Assembly (NCBI GenBank): GCA_020086605.1 | Contig: JACBWW010000007.1 | Coordinates: forward strand, 18,731,752-18,795,751 | Reading direction: 5' to 3' | Source: Lanius collurio | Lineage: Eukaryota > Chordata > Aves > Passeriformes > Laniidae | Length of the DNA stretch: 64,000 nucleotides | Shown: positions 22,822-36,700 of the stretch, one piece after another | How positions within the stretch are numbered: the first letter of the stretch is position 1 | Layout: every line of letters begins with the position of its first letter | Position numbers and translations under genes: made by a program | Notes under the pieces: generated by a model | What the model saw: only the letters and a program-made list of their open reading frames with translations | Told to the model about the DNA's origin: nothing | The model's database searches: none

Positions 22822-24049
22822 CTAAAGCAAGGAAAGAATAAATTATTTTTCTGATGGAAAACAATATTCTAAGAGGAAAGCAGCAAAAAATCTCCCTGCA
22901 AGATGTGACCTAATGCTTCATAAAGCATTAGATTACACTTTCTCAATGTGAGATGTATTTATTTGAGATATTTTTCTTTCTGAGTACTAAAGCAAACCCA
23001 CAAACTTCTAACAAGTTGCAAGGATAACACGAAAATCACAGACATTTTTTAATTGTTGCAGTACTAAACTTCAACAATAGGAGTCTTTTTCATCTTCTAA
23101 AAAGGTTTAAGTGAAGGTTATTAAATAGTATACCCTCATTTGTGTATTGCAGGTAATTACATTAATCTAAATTGAGTTTCAGTCTGTTGGCATTCTAGAT
23201 TTGCATTTCAAAAGAACATTAGTGTAAACAACTCTTTGATGGGGTTTATGTGTAAAAAGAAGGTTGGTTAAACGTCAACCAATTGGCTAATTTCTTAGTG
23301 ATGTCAACTTCTGAAGACAGGTTCATGTTTGTATTAAAAACCCTGCATTAATCTAGATTGAAAACAAATAAGCAACACTCCCCCCACACCTCCACAATAC
23401 AAATGTGGAGGGTAAAGAATGCGCAGGGAAAGGACAGGCCTTATCGAAGCGCTGCTTCTGTCCGCAAGCCCGATAAAGTTAGAAGCAGTGTTTCTGAAAC
23501 AACCCATGCAATTAATTACGCAAAAGCTCTCCCCTGGCTTTCTGGCCCATCTGCAATAATAAGTAGATTTTTCAGGTATTATCGTCATCATTGTTTTAAT
23601 GCCGATTAGCAAAACTGCACGCAGCCTGGAGGGAACGGGAAAATCCTCCATCGAGAAGGATGCTTGTTTTCCTGTACAATGCTACCTTATACTTTGTCTC
23701 GATAATCTCTAGCGCTAGTTTTCCATGGGTTTCCCATTGATAAATACCGATAAAAACTCACTAGGGTCTCTGTCCCCAGCATCTCCCCTTAACCGGTTTG
23801 CAGCATTTCCAGCACCCGCAGCAGCCCGCTCCCCTTCCGGGCTGCCCAGTTCACGGGGAAGCGCAAGGTGCAGGAGTTGGGGGAGGTACGGGCGGATTTC
23901 GGAGCGCAGAGGACGCGGCAGGAGGTAGCAGGGTAAGGCAGAAGCCACTTAGAAGCGCGCTAGCTGGGGAGAAGCACCGGCAGTCGGGTTGCGAGAGCCC
24001 GCGGGGTGAGGGGAGGACACCCGGCGACGGGAGCCCGCCGGCTACTCAC
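22822..24049 (-). other. Intron of the unnamed gene
   Basis: 1.23 kb between two phase-1 splice sites. The end nearest the upstream exon is part of the CpG island. An open frame over 23948-23762 ends in a good GTGAGT donor in phase 1 but has only GTG and no ATG, with a stop directly before it, so it is not called as coding. Confidence 0.7.
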
Positions 24050-24357
24050 CGTCACCCGGTGGCACGGGGATGGCGAAGGACGGGCACTCCACTTTGATGG
24101 GGTGGTCGGCGTAGGAAGAGCATTCGCCGGAATCCTCGGTGAAGTTGTCGCGGGGGGACTCCGGCCCGGCGTCCTCGTCCAGCTCGGCGTCCAGCTCGCG
24201 GCTGTTGTGCGGCGTGCCCGGCGTGGGCGGCGCGGCGAGCGGCCCCGCGGGCGGCTGGGCGCCGTCGGGCGGCGGGGCCAGCTCATCTCTAGCGCCAGTT
24301 GAGCAATCGCGACCCAATCTTAATTTCGGGTACCGGTCCATCTCGTCGTAGTACTTG
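23790..24357. promoter_or_regulatory. CpG island at the unnamed gene / NAXD 5' side
   Basis: GC- and CpG-dense sequence covering the coding exon at 24050-24357 and the start of its intron, and continuing into the assembly gap. It is the only CpG island near the 5' side of NAXD, so it could also drive a NAXD leader exon. That is an inference. Confidence 0.75.
24050..24357 (-). CDS. Upstream coding exon of the unnamed Myb/SANT-type gene, cut by assembly gap
   Basis: The frame is open from the gap edge to a GTGAGT donor at 24049, leaving one base of a Gly codon. It encodes KYYDEMDRYPKLRLGRD, consistent with the end of a trihelix or Myb/SANT-like domain, then a Pro/Ala-rich stretch, then an acidic segment (ELDAELDEDAG...NFTEDSGECSSYADH) followed by IKVEC, a classic SUMO-acceptor motif (psi-Lys-x-Glu), and SFAIPVPPGDG. 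The domain core and the start codon must lie in the gap or beyond it. The DNA-binding assignment rests on this edge and on the C-terminal architecture, so it is moderate. Codons near the gap (around 24280-24330) are less GC-rich than the rest of the exon. Confidence 0.85.
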
Positions 24358-24740
24358 NNNNNNNNNNNNNNNNNNNNNNNNNNNNNNNNNNNNNNNNNNN
24401 NNNNNNNNNNNNNNNNNNNNNNNNNNNNNNNNNNNNNNNNNNNNNNNNNNNNNNNNNNNNNNNNNNNNNNNNNNNNNNNNNNNNNNNNNNNNNNNNNNNN
24501 NNNNNNNNNNNNNNNNNNNNNNNNNNNNNNNNNNNNNNNNNNNNNNNNNNNNNNNNNNNNNNNNNNNNNNNNNNNNNNNNNNNNNNNNNNNNNNNNNNNN
24601 NNNNNNNNNNNNNNNNNNNNNNNNNNNNNNNNNNNNNNNNNNNNNNNNNNNNNNNNNNNNNNNNNNNNNNNNNNNNNNNNNNNNNNNNNNNNNNNNNNNN
24701 NNNNNNNNNNNNNNNNNNNNNNNNNNNNNNNNNNNNNNNN
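24358..24740. other. Assembly gap (383 N)
   Basis: A run of 383 N in the CpG island. It removes the 5' part of the unnamed gene. At most 127 codons fit if the gap length is real, enough for one trihelix domain and a start codon. The sequence right of the gap (from 24741) is AT-rich and does not continue the coding frame convincingly. Confidence 0.99.
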
Positions 24741-27700
24741 CTCCAATCTACTCAAGACTCCTGGGTATTTCAAGAAACTGTTGTTATTAACTCATAAAAG
24801 CTTATACCCTAACTGGCAGTAAATTGTCAATGTTTCAATTAATATTTTGAAGAGATGAAGACAGACAACATTTTCCTTTACTGCCCTGTGTTACATATGA
24901 GCTGCGGTCAGAAAGACCTGCTGGTGTGACCTGGACCAAACCCAAGCACGAGATATTTATGTCTTTCAGCTTCAGAAGCATCACTTAAAACAGACAGGCT
25001 CTCTGCAAGCTAGAAGACAGACAACCTGAACCTTTAGTGACCCAGGTTGATCAGTAACTCATGTTCTGGAGCAGGACCTTGGATACCTGATAACCTCATT
25101 GTCAAGTATTAACTTGTTTTTTGAAAAGTTGCTCTTCTATAGGTCCTGGTATCTGATATGATTTTAAAGCCAATACCAAGTCAGTAAAATTTGCCCTTCA
25201 TTCAGTCAGCACAAATAATGCTTTTTACCCTCTGATTATGGGTGTCAGTCTGAAAGATTTAAACAGACAATCACATTTAGTTTGTGATGAATTTTAACCC
25301 AGAAAAGAATGTTGAACGCCACATTTCATACACTCATGTTTTGATTCCAACTGGGACAATAGTGAATGTGTAGATTCTCTTAACTCCAGCACTGATTTAA
25401 TGTCTGGAAGAGAGGGGGGAAGGAATAATGAGGATGTTTTTTTCATCCCATCAGGTGTCTCCACTGAAAGCATGTCTTGTGCCAAACAAAAGAGAGGAAG
25501 AAAGATAAAATTCTAACGTTTTTTGCTGGGTTCTTTTGTTTCCTTTGTAGCAGAGATGGAAGGAAATTGTTCTGATGCTGCAAAGCCCTCAGCAGTTGGG
25601 GAGGACCCAACTCTCAATTCATGTGTTCAAGGAAACCCAAGGGTATATGTGGGCTTCCCCTATGCCACAGTTCTTCAGGTTGTTATGCAGAACTTTGCGT
25701 AACAACAGGAGAGTAAAACTTGAGCAAAACACATTGCCACTCCTCCAACATTGTCCTGCTCTGCATCTAACTCAAGGTACCTTCTTCTGGTGTAGTACTG
25801 GCTGCCATCTCCATACCTTGCACAGTGTAAATGCATAACTACTAGTGCCATCTCTGACTGCAGCAACAGCAATACTGCTTAACCAGAGAATGAGGCAGGG
25901 AAAAGTTCTATAACAGAACTGCAGAAGGTAGGAGGGGTATGAGGCAAAAGTTCACATGCCCATCACAGAATTAGGGAAAAAGCAGCTGCAAGAGGCACTT
26001 ACTTCTTCTGGTATATACTGTGCTTGTCCAATTTTTCAAAATTTTGCTTCCTGTTCTGACAGTCCTGTCAATTTCTCTGCTTGTCCCTGTTACATGGAAG
26101 GAGGAATAACCATGCAGAGTTCCATTTCATTCTTTGTCAAAATCATTCTGGCTCCATTGCTTGTTGCTCTGTTGCTGGCCCCTACCTCTTCCTCAGAGCC
26201 TTGTCCCTCCTTCCCTAGCTCTTGATAGCAACCTTCAGCTTCCCTAGCTGTACTGTCATGGCAGCATATCCTCCTCATTAGTGATTAACTACTGTAACAT
26301 GTCCCTGACCTGCTACACAACAAAAAGGCATCAGTAGCCAGCCTGAGATTGTCCTACTGCTGTGAAGGCAGACAAGAGCTTGGAGGTTTGACTTTGTAGT
26401 AGATGGCAGCAGTCACTGACAGCTGGTGCTTGCTGGGAACAGTAAGGTGAGGGATGGACTGTAAGCTAGATGTCCCTAGGTGAAGACCCCAATATAGTGG
26501 CAATTCAGGACCATCTTTGCAGCTTCCTGATGAATCTTTGTTCACAACATTTTGGCTCTTTGCTTCTGATCACTTTGCATGCACTCAGCACTTCAGTCCT
26601 TTCCATCCATTTGGTAACTGTTGTGCAACCCTGCCTACCAAAGCCATTCCAAGGTGAACGTGGACAGCAGGTGGCAATAGCAGAATTTGCAACATCCTTT
26701 GATTCTATTCTCTCCACTCTATTGTCAGCCTGTACTGGAATCACCATTTAATATCATAAATATTACAAAGGTATCCCTATTAATATAACTGTATTAATAA
26801 TTGCAACAGGAGGTTTAAGCATACATGTGGAGAAAGGTGATGGAAGAACTTGGAAGTAGTAAGTAGCTGTAATTGAAACTGCCCATAAAATATGACCAAG
26901 AATTTCTTTGTTATTGAAACGGGAATCTGGAAGCACCTTTCATTGGGAAAGATAAAGGAAGTCTTAATTTCATTAGAATGATTACCTAGCTAAATTGCAG
27001 CTGTTAGAAATGATAGTGGTAATAGAGAAGGCAAAAATGATATAGGTGTTCTGATCAAAAGGGGGCCTATCCTGCAGGTGTTATTGTTACTAGTAGTGCT
27101 ATTTACTGTCATTAAAGTGAGTGGAATGAGCATGTTTTACACCATTAATATGTTTATCTTAGTACAGGACAAAATGTCCTATAAGTATGTCCTATATGCT
27201 ATAAATTTTAGTTTATTAGTTTTATGTCTCTCTAGACTGCAAAGAAACTAGGAAGACCTGAAGCTATAGTAATTATTCCTGTCACTTCACTTCTGTGCAT
27301 TTTGATTGTCAAGAGAAAGGATTGCAGCAAGCAATTTACAACAAGCCGTTACAAGAACACATCAACATGGCTTTGGTTTTCCTATAAAGTTCACTAAACA
27401 GGAATGTCATATGGACTGAAGAAGGAAAAGAAAACTGTATATGAAAAGAAGCATACCCACTGTGTAATAAGTTTGTCCCTACAGCTTCTGTGATTCTTCA
27501 TATTCTTACCAGGGCACGACAGGTATTATCACTTCTAGACGTACTCAGTCCAATAACATCTGTGAAGCCTTGTGCTTCACTAGGTAATTTTTGTTTTACT
27601 CAAAGTGAACACTCTTTTTGCTGAGTGTTAATGATTAAAAGGGGGTGTTTCTGGTTTGTACTCTCCTTAGAGCAGGCAATAAGAATGATCTACATAGTGA

Positions 27701-30700
27701 AATAGAAGTGAAGAGTGTTTTTAGGGCTTACCCAAACTCTTTAAACAAGTTCCTGATATCTAGTGCAAACAATCATGTATAATCTCTTAAGCAACAACCA
27801 AAATGTTAAAACAAATGGCCTCTTTTCCAATAGGGAATAATGAGAGTTTCAGAAAGTTAATACTGGGGAGTTACACAGTTTTCTAAAAAAGTGCTTTATT
27901 CTGTTCTTTGGTAATATTTCCAAAATACATTAATTTACACAATTTAGAACACTGCTATTGTTATGAAACACATCATTTATATAAATCTTTTACTGTTCAG
28001 TAATGTAATTTAAACATGATATTTTATTTTAGTTGTGTTGTAGGTGAGCCTGAAGGCTTTGCCTGTGTATGGCCTTACCCATGGTACATATACATATGTC
28101 AGCCCCTTGCTCAAAACTCAGTTTTATGTGCATCTAAGAGAGACACGCATACTCAGAATGATGGGCCGATTCATAAGAAGTAAATTTGTTTTACCTTAAG
28201 TGGTACAGCTCAGTTCAGTCTTGGAAAATCATAGTGTATATTGAACATGAGTGGTGGAGGAAGGCTACTTGCTGTATTCACAGAGGGATTTGAACGCTGA
28301 AAAGTTCCTCTTTCAGATACCTCGCTTCCTTTTTTCTCCCTGTAATGTGTTGCTAGTTATCTCATAGATCCAGTGTAGGAACTTTAGCAGTTGTGTCCCC
28401 AGGTTTCTCTGAAGGCTGCAGTTGCTTCCCCTGCAGCCCCTAAGCCTTGCATTTGTAGTCAGGCTCAGATGCTGTAATGCCACAGGTGATGTCTGCCTCC
28501 AGTTGCTTCTGGAGTTGTGCATAATTCTGTTGCCCAAAGAAAAAGCTGTAGTTCATGTTCCTCCCTGTGAGAGCTGTTCCTTTTACATATTCCTGAGCTC
28601 TCATAGATAGAAAATATATTCTAGTCCTTAGTATGCCTGCACTTCAATTTACAGGTTTTAAAATTAAACACACATACCCTGTGTTTGATTACAGCATCCT
28701 CTACTTCAAAGTCAGCATATATGCTTGTACGTTATTTCTTCCTGTGATTGCCACAGTGTATGGGCAGCAACAATTCATTTTCTTCATGCCAAGGCCAGCT
28801 CTGCAAGTTCTACTGGGATAATTAATCCTATTGTGGGAGGAGAAGGTCATGTAAAAATAAAAGCTAAAATAGGGTAAGAGGGTGGATATAACTATGTCAT
28901 TATAAAGATGACACACCCCAATGATGATTTTCCTTGCTGTATGAAAATAGCTATCCCAGTATAAAGCTACAAATATAGCTATAGACATGACATGTCAGAA
29001 GTTGAGATAGCAGGGAAATTGTATTGCTTTAGTTCTATCACATTAATTAAAATAGGACCTATTTTTGACAGACAAGCCCCAAATAACATATGGCAATATA
29101 AAATTACTTCATTTGGCAAATCGTTTTCCACAAAGAAGCTCATCCTTTCGTGTGAAGTAAACTTTTCACCCCCCATTTCCATTTTCTGTGCTTCATTACT
29201 GTTAACACCTTTCCAGAAGGGCACACCACATCAATGAATCCAGTTGTCCTACTAGCACATGTTCATGAAGAGTAGTTAATGAAGGAGCAGTAAAGATCAG
29301 AAGGGGGAAGGATTTTGTGTGAGTGTGTGGAAAGGAGAGCCTTGACAGGTGGCTCTCCAGTACTGGGTCTGCAAATGACCCAGTGTCAAGAAAGAGGATG
29401 TGTGGCCAGAGAGGAAGGGAGGCTGGTAGCCCTTCTGCCCTGAGCTCCTGCTGTCACCTCTAGGTTCATTTTAGGAGTTCAGACAGCTCATGCCAGCGTC
29501 ACCACTCTGTACCAGCCCACCCCTCCTGCACTCCCCCACCATCTTCCAGTGTCTTCCATGAAACCCAAGTCTCATAGACAGATTAAATTAAGACTAAACT
29601 CTCAGTGAGTATACAACTCAGGGAAAGTCTCACTGCCCTGAGGACATCCTGCTGGTGCTCCCTAGCTCCAGGCCTTTCCCTTCAAGCCTGGCCACTCTCA
29701 GCCCATTCCCTTGCCAGCCATACTGTGGCTCAGCACTTGGTGCCAGCTGGCCCCAGCCTTCCTGTGCCATGCACTGAGGCTGTCCACAGTGACCTGCTCC
29801 CATTCTCCCTGTGCAAGAAGAAGCAGCTCCTGCTGCTGTCAGTCAGGGAGAGACAGCCTGCACTTTCCCGAAATCCACCCAGGCTGGATCCTGATTGATG
29901 GGAGGAGATGTGTGTGGTGAAACTCGGACATTTTAGCAGGGAATAATCATGCTAACCCCTGGGTACTGTGGTGGGGGAAACTGTGACAGAATGATAACTG
30001 GAGTGTCTCTGGGGGCCAAACCTCAGCAAGAGATGCAGAGCTGCAGTGAGGGTGCAATATGACAGTGCAGCATCTTCAGCCTGCAGTGTTGGCTGATCTG
30101 TGGTGCCAACTCTTCAACACCATGCAGGGAGAGGAGGTACCCCCTCTTCAGATACACCCACTCTACAAGTAAGAATTCCAGGACATTGCTCTTACCTTCC
30201 TCGTTCTTTAATGATATATCCCACTCCCTTAGGCTAGCAACCCTAACATTGCATCCCTACTCTTTTCTCTTCTTTTCTCTTGACTACCTCATTGTCCCAC
30301 TGTAGAGCCCGCTTTGATCCCTGCTCTGTGTTTTCTTTTGCAATGTGGATCCCAGCATTATGTTGAATGTGAGGGAAAGGCACCACAGCTGGGCACTGAG
30401 CCTCCCACACTCAGACCAGATTGCTGAGCATTCCTATACAATATTGCATGTGTCACAGGTGAGCAGTTCCTGCAACTGGTGACAACAGAGGACCAAAGCA
30501 ATAATCTGTAAGCTGCCTTCAGTCCATTTGTCAGCTGGTGAGTTACCTGCTGCAAAAGTTTTTTAAGGCACTGCCTTCTGAGTGGCCAGGAAGGCTTTCT
30601 CCCATTATATGGAAACCAGATTATTACTGAACTTATTTGATCCATTCCTAGGGAGTAATAAAATATACATTTCTCTCAGTAAAAACTCCATCTGGTTCCT

Positions 30701-33700
30701 GAGATATATTGGCATGGCAAGCATCCACCTTCAGTTGCTGTCACTTGCAGTCCCCATCCAGCCACTTATCAGTTCATCTGTCACAAGAAGCAGAAAGATT
30801 TCCCTTGCATAGACAAAAAGTCACCTCCCTGAGGCATTTAGTAACTGGTCCTGCCTCTATTCTGGCAACTGGAGTGGCACATTTTAAGGCTGTAACAGCC
30901 TAAAAAGGATTTAACAGACTGCCCCTTCTGCTCAGGCATTCAGAGCTATCTCTGTACAAGAAAACTGTGTAATGGGAAGGAAAAGCATTGGGAATTAAAA
31001 AATAATCACTCTTGTTTTTTCCTGTAAGAGGTCTTTTGTAATGCTTTAGAGCAGACAGGAGTTAGCTGGTTAGAAAAATCAGCAAACTGAATGCCTTCTG
31101 TTGAGATAAAATGTGATTCATTTGCAGCTGTGCAGACACAGCCTTAATCCACTCCGTGTTTATCAGGTTCGATAGCACTTTTATCAAATTCACCAGAGCA
31201 AAAGGAGTGATGCAGGTTTGAGCTTAACTGTCCCACTGATACCTGTGGGTCAAGGCTGAGACCTCAGGTCTTTCGTTTCATAGAGGGGGACCCGCTTCCC
31301 TCCCTCTTGGTCTGAGTTTATTAAAATTTCCGGCCTGCTGCATTGTGGTTACAAAAGTGACTCAGTTACTTTTCAGAAGCATCACATTATTTCAAGACAA
31401 AAGTACTACTGAGTAGTATCAAGACCTGTTTGTCAAGTTTAACTGATGCTTGGGGTTATTAGTTTTTATGTCATGTGTTTCTGCATTTTTCCTGCTCAGA
31501 CATGCCCTGTCAGTGTGCCCTTTTTCCTCCCTGTTTTTTCTGCCCTGTTGAGCCAAAATCCATTAGCACGTTGCTTGAGGGCATTAAGCTTCCCAGTCTT
31601 GTTCAGTTGTAAGAGTACTCTTAACTACTTTTTTAGGACCTCAGATGCAAAGGACACCTATTGATCCATTAACCTATGAACATTTAATGTGTGTGGGGTC
31701 TGGAGATAAAGTTTTTGCCTCTTCTGTGCTTTCAGTCTCATGTCTTTTTGTAAAAGAGACTTAGACCATTCAGTGTGAGTAAAAAGGCTCAGAATTGGAG
31801 GTCAGAGTGACAGACAACAAAGTTGACCTAATTGTGGAGGTGTGTGAGGACTGTTACAGAGTAGTAGAAAAAAATGGAAATAAAGGAGGTCAAAGAGTTT
31901 CAGAAGATGCTTCTGAGTGATTATTTTTGCCAGGTCATGAGCTGTAATGGGAAATATGGAGTGTAATTCAGCTCCAGATTGTAGACATCTAAATTTAGAT
32001 ATTAAATGTAGGTGACTGCCTGTGAGCCACATATCTGAAGTTCCATTTCAAGCAGTGGAGATCAAGTCCTTAGAATTATTGGGGCTTGGAGAGCTACCGA
32101 GCTCATCCTAAATTAGCCACCTACCAGGCCAGTCAGCCAAAGACCCAGTCGTGCTGCTGCTAAGATACTTCTTAAACTTTGACAAGTGTATTTGGTACAT
32201 CCCCAGATGCCCAGGGTTCCCCAAAGGCAGAATAATCACACATATCTCTCTGGTAACTGGGTTGGCAGGGGGAAACTATGATTGTGTTTGCCCAGCCAGA
32301 AACACACCAGATGGCTGGAACAACTGAGTGCAATGCATCCTTTAGTGCAAACCTCATTGAATTTCCCCAAACCTGCTCATATACTTGCTCATTGTACGTG
32401 GTAGACACATGAAGGATGTAAACATGGCATCAACTGATCCTGGGCAGACAAAGAGCCTCACCTGTTCAGGGTCTCCCTGCCAGGCCTTCTTACTGTCATG
32501 GGCATAGTCTCATCTGTGAGGCTGTCGACAGGAGCAGTGGGACTCAGGGCTCTTTGGTAAGAGTGGCTGGATACCTCTGCAGTAAACATTATCAACTGCT
32601 CAGACATGGCAGGATGACCCTGGCACTGTATACACATGAAGTATATATGGAACATATAGGGAAGGCTAAAACAAAATTTTATAGCTCCAGCACCAACATC
32701 TATAGCTCATTTATTTGCAAGAGAAAGGGCATGTTCAGCATGTATTTCTTTTTTAGCTTACCCTCTACTCAACTTGAAGGGAAAAAAAAAGAAAACAAAA
32801 AGCCCAAACACACCCACAATCACATTATCAGAGCTTATTTTTATCTTGTTTGTGGAGTTCACTTACAAGGTTACAAATCTTTTTGGTATATTGCACAAGG
32901 ATTACAAGAATTCAACTACTAATGGAATTTCCCAGTGGAACATGAGTATAGAACATTTCTGGAAATACAGTATCTTCATACTCTTCAACATAAAATGTGT
33001 GAATACATGAATACTTTTAACAGAGTATGTTAAGAATAGGTATTATCAGTTAATATAGGAGGAGATACAGGTAATTGACTTGCACTTCGTGAGAAGGTTC
33101 TTGGTCCCTGGCTGCTCATTGCACATTCCCTTCACAAGGTACTTGTGGTACACATCTGCCTTGAAAACATCAGCAGCTTTGTCTGTGCCACTGTTTTTAC
33201 ACGGTCTTGCCCTTTCTTGCTTTTTTTAGGTTTCTGTTTGCAACTAAAGGCTGTTTCTTCCATCTGCTGTGGGCAGAAATGTGCCTCTGAAAGGCTCTCA
33301 CTGTCCCTTGGCAGCGTGCCACAGAAATGTTTCTCCACAAAAACAGTAGTTGTCATTGCTAGATTTTAGGGACTGCAGGATCATCTTGAAAACTTTACAG
33401 TGTACCTTTAGATAAATTATTATTAGGTTTCTGCAGAATTTTCTGGGCCTGGACTTCTCAGTCTCTTACATTTTCCAGGTGAACAAAGTGACTGATGTAC
33501 AGCTCTCTGTTCACGCAAACACAGAGCAACCTGGCAAGCTGAAGTGCTATGAATCTGTTTCCTTTTCTTACTTTTAAGCAAGAGATCTTGAAAGAGAAGT
33601 ATTTCATCTTTTGTAACCCATATATATCACTGTCCTACCCCACAAAATGTTTCTTCTCCTCCATACCCTTTGTAATCACTATTGACAGCACAGTTTTTCT

Positions 33701-36700
33701 GACTGTCCATCAGGTTTATAACCTGAGACAACACTTGAGTGGGTACAAACCAGCAGACAGGAAAATACAGAGAATCACAAAGTCATTAATGGTCAGCATG
33801 GGGAGCGCAGTGCTTCCAGCACACCTGCAGCATAAGTTTCAAGATATTTGCTGGAAAGCTTTGAAAAGCACAACACACTCACTTCATATACGCTTGTGGC
33901 ACCCCTCACTCATGTGATGGCTGAAGGAGAAAGTGCTGAAGGGATGCATCAACCAATTATTGGCTGGAATCAGCATATTTATGGAGAGTGAGGGATAACA
34001 ACACAGTGCAAACATGCTAAAAAAGTTCTTGAAAATGAAGACAAGGATATATTCGATGAGCAAGAGAAAAGAACAGAGAATAAATGTGTAGAGTTCAAAG
34101 GCAAATTGTTGTAAAAGACCTGAAAGAAACAAATGGAAGGCAGAAGCCGTTGCATAAGGTGGTAAGCTTAACTCAGCAAGTCCCTAAGCTGCTGGCTATA
34201 GAAGAAAGAAAGGGACCTTCTCTTTTTCTAGGTTTTTGCTCATGCTATGAGCATCTCTGGCTCTCCACAGGTGACTTCAAGTAAGGTAAATACAAAGGAG
34301 AAGTCTTGCAAGTTAGGAAAGGTTAGGAATTTGCATTGTCAAGTATTTTGGAAATTTTGCACTGAAAAGTAATGGTCTCTACATTATTTTCTCTAAATAT
34401 ATTTCTCTAAATTTCTCTACATTTTCTCACCTAATGACCAGTACAGCAGTACAGTATGTGTTCAGATGCCATGTTTTTTTTTTTATGGGGACAAATAGGA
34501 GAATAAAGAATGTATGTAGGATGTGGAACTCAGCACCAGAAACTTATCTGTATTAGTCACAAATTTCTTAGTCTTATTTAGCTTGCTAGAGAAAAACTGA
34601 GACATCTGACTAAGACATTGGTATCCAAATAAACCCAATTCATGCACAGTCCACATTAGATTATTTGTATGATACAGAAGTGTCTCTTAAATTTGCTGAG
34701 TTTTCCCTACAATCCCTCAGCACCTTTCATGGTATATCATGTTACCCCCAGAGCTTCTCTGCCATCAGAGCCACTAGCCATCTTTCAGCTTTTTTTCCTC
34801 CCTTGATGTAAAATGAAAGAAGTTTTGAAGCAAAAATTTAAATGGTGAAACTCTCTTCACCTAAATCTTGTCATTTAAAATTTAGCCTAATAATCTAAAA
34901 GTCAATCTACTGATTCAGTTCAGGGTGAATACACTGAGAGTAGTTCATTTAATTTCTTAAAAACAAGTATGTATATAGATCTGAAAAGATATTGTAAGCT
35001 CTTTAATGTAGGACTTGAATTCTTTTTCTTGACCTTGATATCAAAACCATGGTTCAGGTGCATTAGAAGGAAAATCCTGTATTAATAGTCACTGATTGCC
35101 CACATCAAGGGACTTGTCAGAGGACATCACTGCCTACTCCTTTCTCAGGTATCTAGGCCTCCCTTAGGTGGAAGAGACATCAAGGGAAGGTAAAGGAGCA
35201 CAAACATCTGGCTTTTCCACCCAAGTCAGGGTGGAGTCAGAGTGGACATCTACTGACACAGTAGGTGCTGTTTGACCTATGACATATATAATACCAAATA
35301 ATATCTCTCTCTCTCTTTTTATGTAGGAGTGGTATCATATTTTTGAGCTGTCAGACACAGTCTGCGAATCTGTAACTTCTTTACAACACAGGTCACAAAA
35401 CCCTGGATGGGGAAGACATTAAAAGGCCTATGTTCAAAGGTCTTTAGCAGCCATTTCTGTCTCTTTCCTGTATTTATATTAACCTTTTGAAATTTTATGG
35501 TGTTGTTTTCATATATTTCCTGAATTTATGGCTGGAGAATATTTATATATTATTATTGAGCTGCTTAAGTGTCCATGGCTGCTCTTATCATGATTCTTCT
35601 CTTTTTTAAAATGTTCATTAATACCTCTGTTTGAGGGTAAAAAAAAAAAAAGAAAAGCATGCACAATAATTTGTAGACACAGAAAGCTTCAGAAAAGCTG
35701 TGTTTCTGAGCCCTCAGATTTAATTATGTCTGTCCCTTTAATGTCAGCTGAACACTTAATACTGATGAGAAGACAGCTGGTTGCTCAGACATGATGTACA
35801 ACATCTGTTGGCTGCTGTATGAGCATGGGACTTGGAACAGCTTCTACTCACTATGCACCTGAATTTTTTGAAAATGATCCAGTTTTTGAATTTGTGAACT
35901 GATCTGATGGCTTTATTCATCGCAAAGCATCTCCTCATCCCTTCTTTACCCATCCTTGAATGTGTGCCACACCATCTGAAAATAAAAAAAAAATAATTGG
36001 AAGGATGACACTTGTTTTTTAGCTTTTGCGCAGTTCTTCCAATATTTCCTTTATTTAAAACAAAAATAAATTATTTTTGGAGTGCCTGCAAGTCTGTGTG
36101 ACTCTGTCTCCCTTGCCACAGGTGGCAGAAGTAAGAAAATTACATACCCAAATGCTCACAAGCTTAGAGCTATGGGCAAGGGGATGCTAAAGAATCCACC
36201 CAGGGATGGTCTCTGGTTCTGCAGCACCTGAACTGTGAGGTCTCATTTCTTTGATGAAGAAAGAGGTAAAACTTGTGACTAGGAAGAGTGCCTGAGAAAT
36301 TAATTAAAACAGCAGTGTTGGAAGCCATTGCAATAAAGAAATTTAAAGATTTTCTGGGTCCCTGAATGTATCTGGGTAAGCCTCCAGCAAGGAGAAATCT
36401 TTCTGGGGCTGTAACCTGGGCTCTGAATGCTTCCCATGCTGCTGACAGCTTTCAGCAGAGTATCACAACATGGGTTGCAAATACTGAATATGTACATATG
36501 CAAGGGATGGCTTTCTAATCCTGCAAATGCTTTTTTTCCAACACACAACACATGCATGTCATTCCATTTCACTGTGGATGTGTCCATGCAGTTTGCTAAA
36601 ATCGTCCTTTATGTTAAAAGAGTAAATGGGGAGATGGGAACTTTATTTACCATCAACACAAAAGTAAGAGGGAATGCATTTCATCACCCCTTTCCACTTC

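Noticed and set aside
23762..23948. Frame in the unnamed gene's intron ending in a phase-1 GTGAGT donor, considered as NAXD exon 1
   Set aside because: The first codon is GTG directly after a TAA stop, and there is no ATG in frame. It could at most be untranslated leader.
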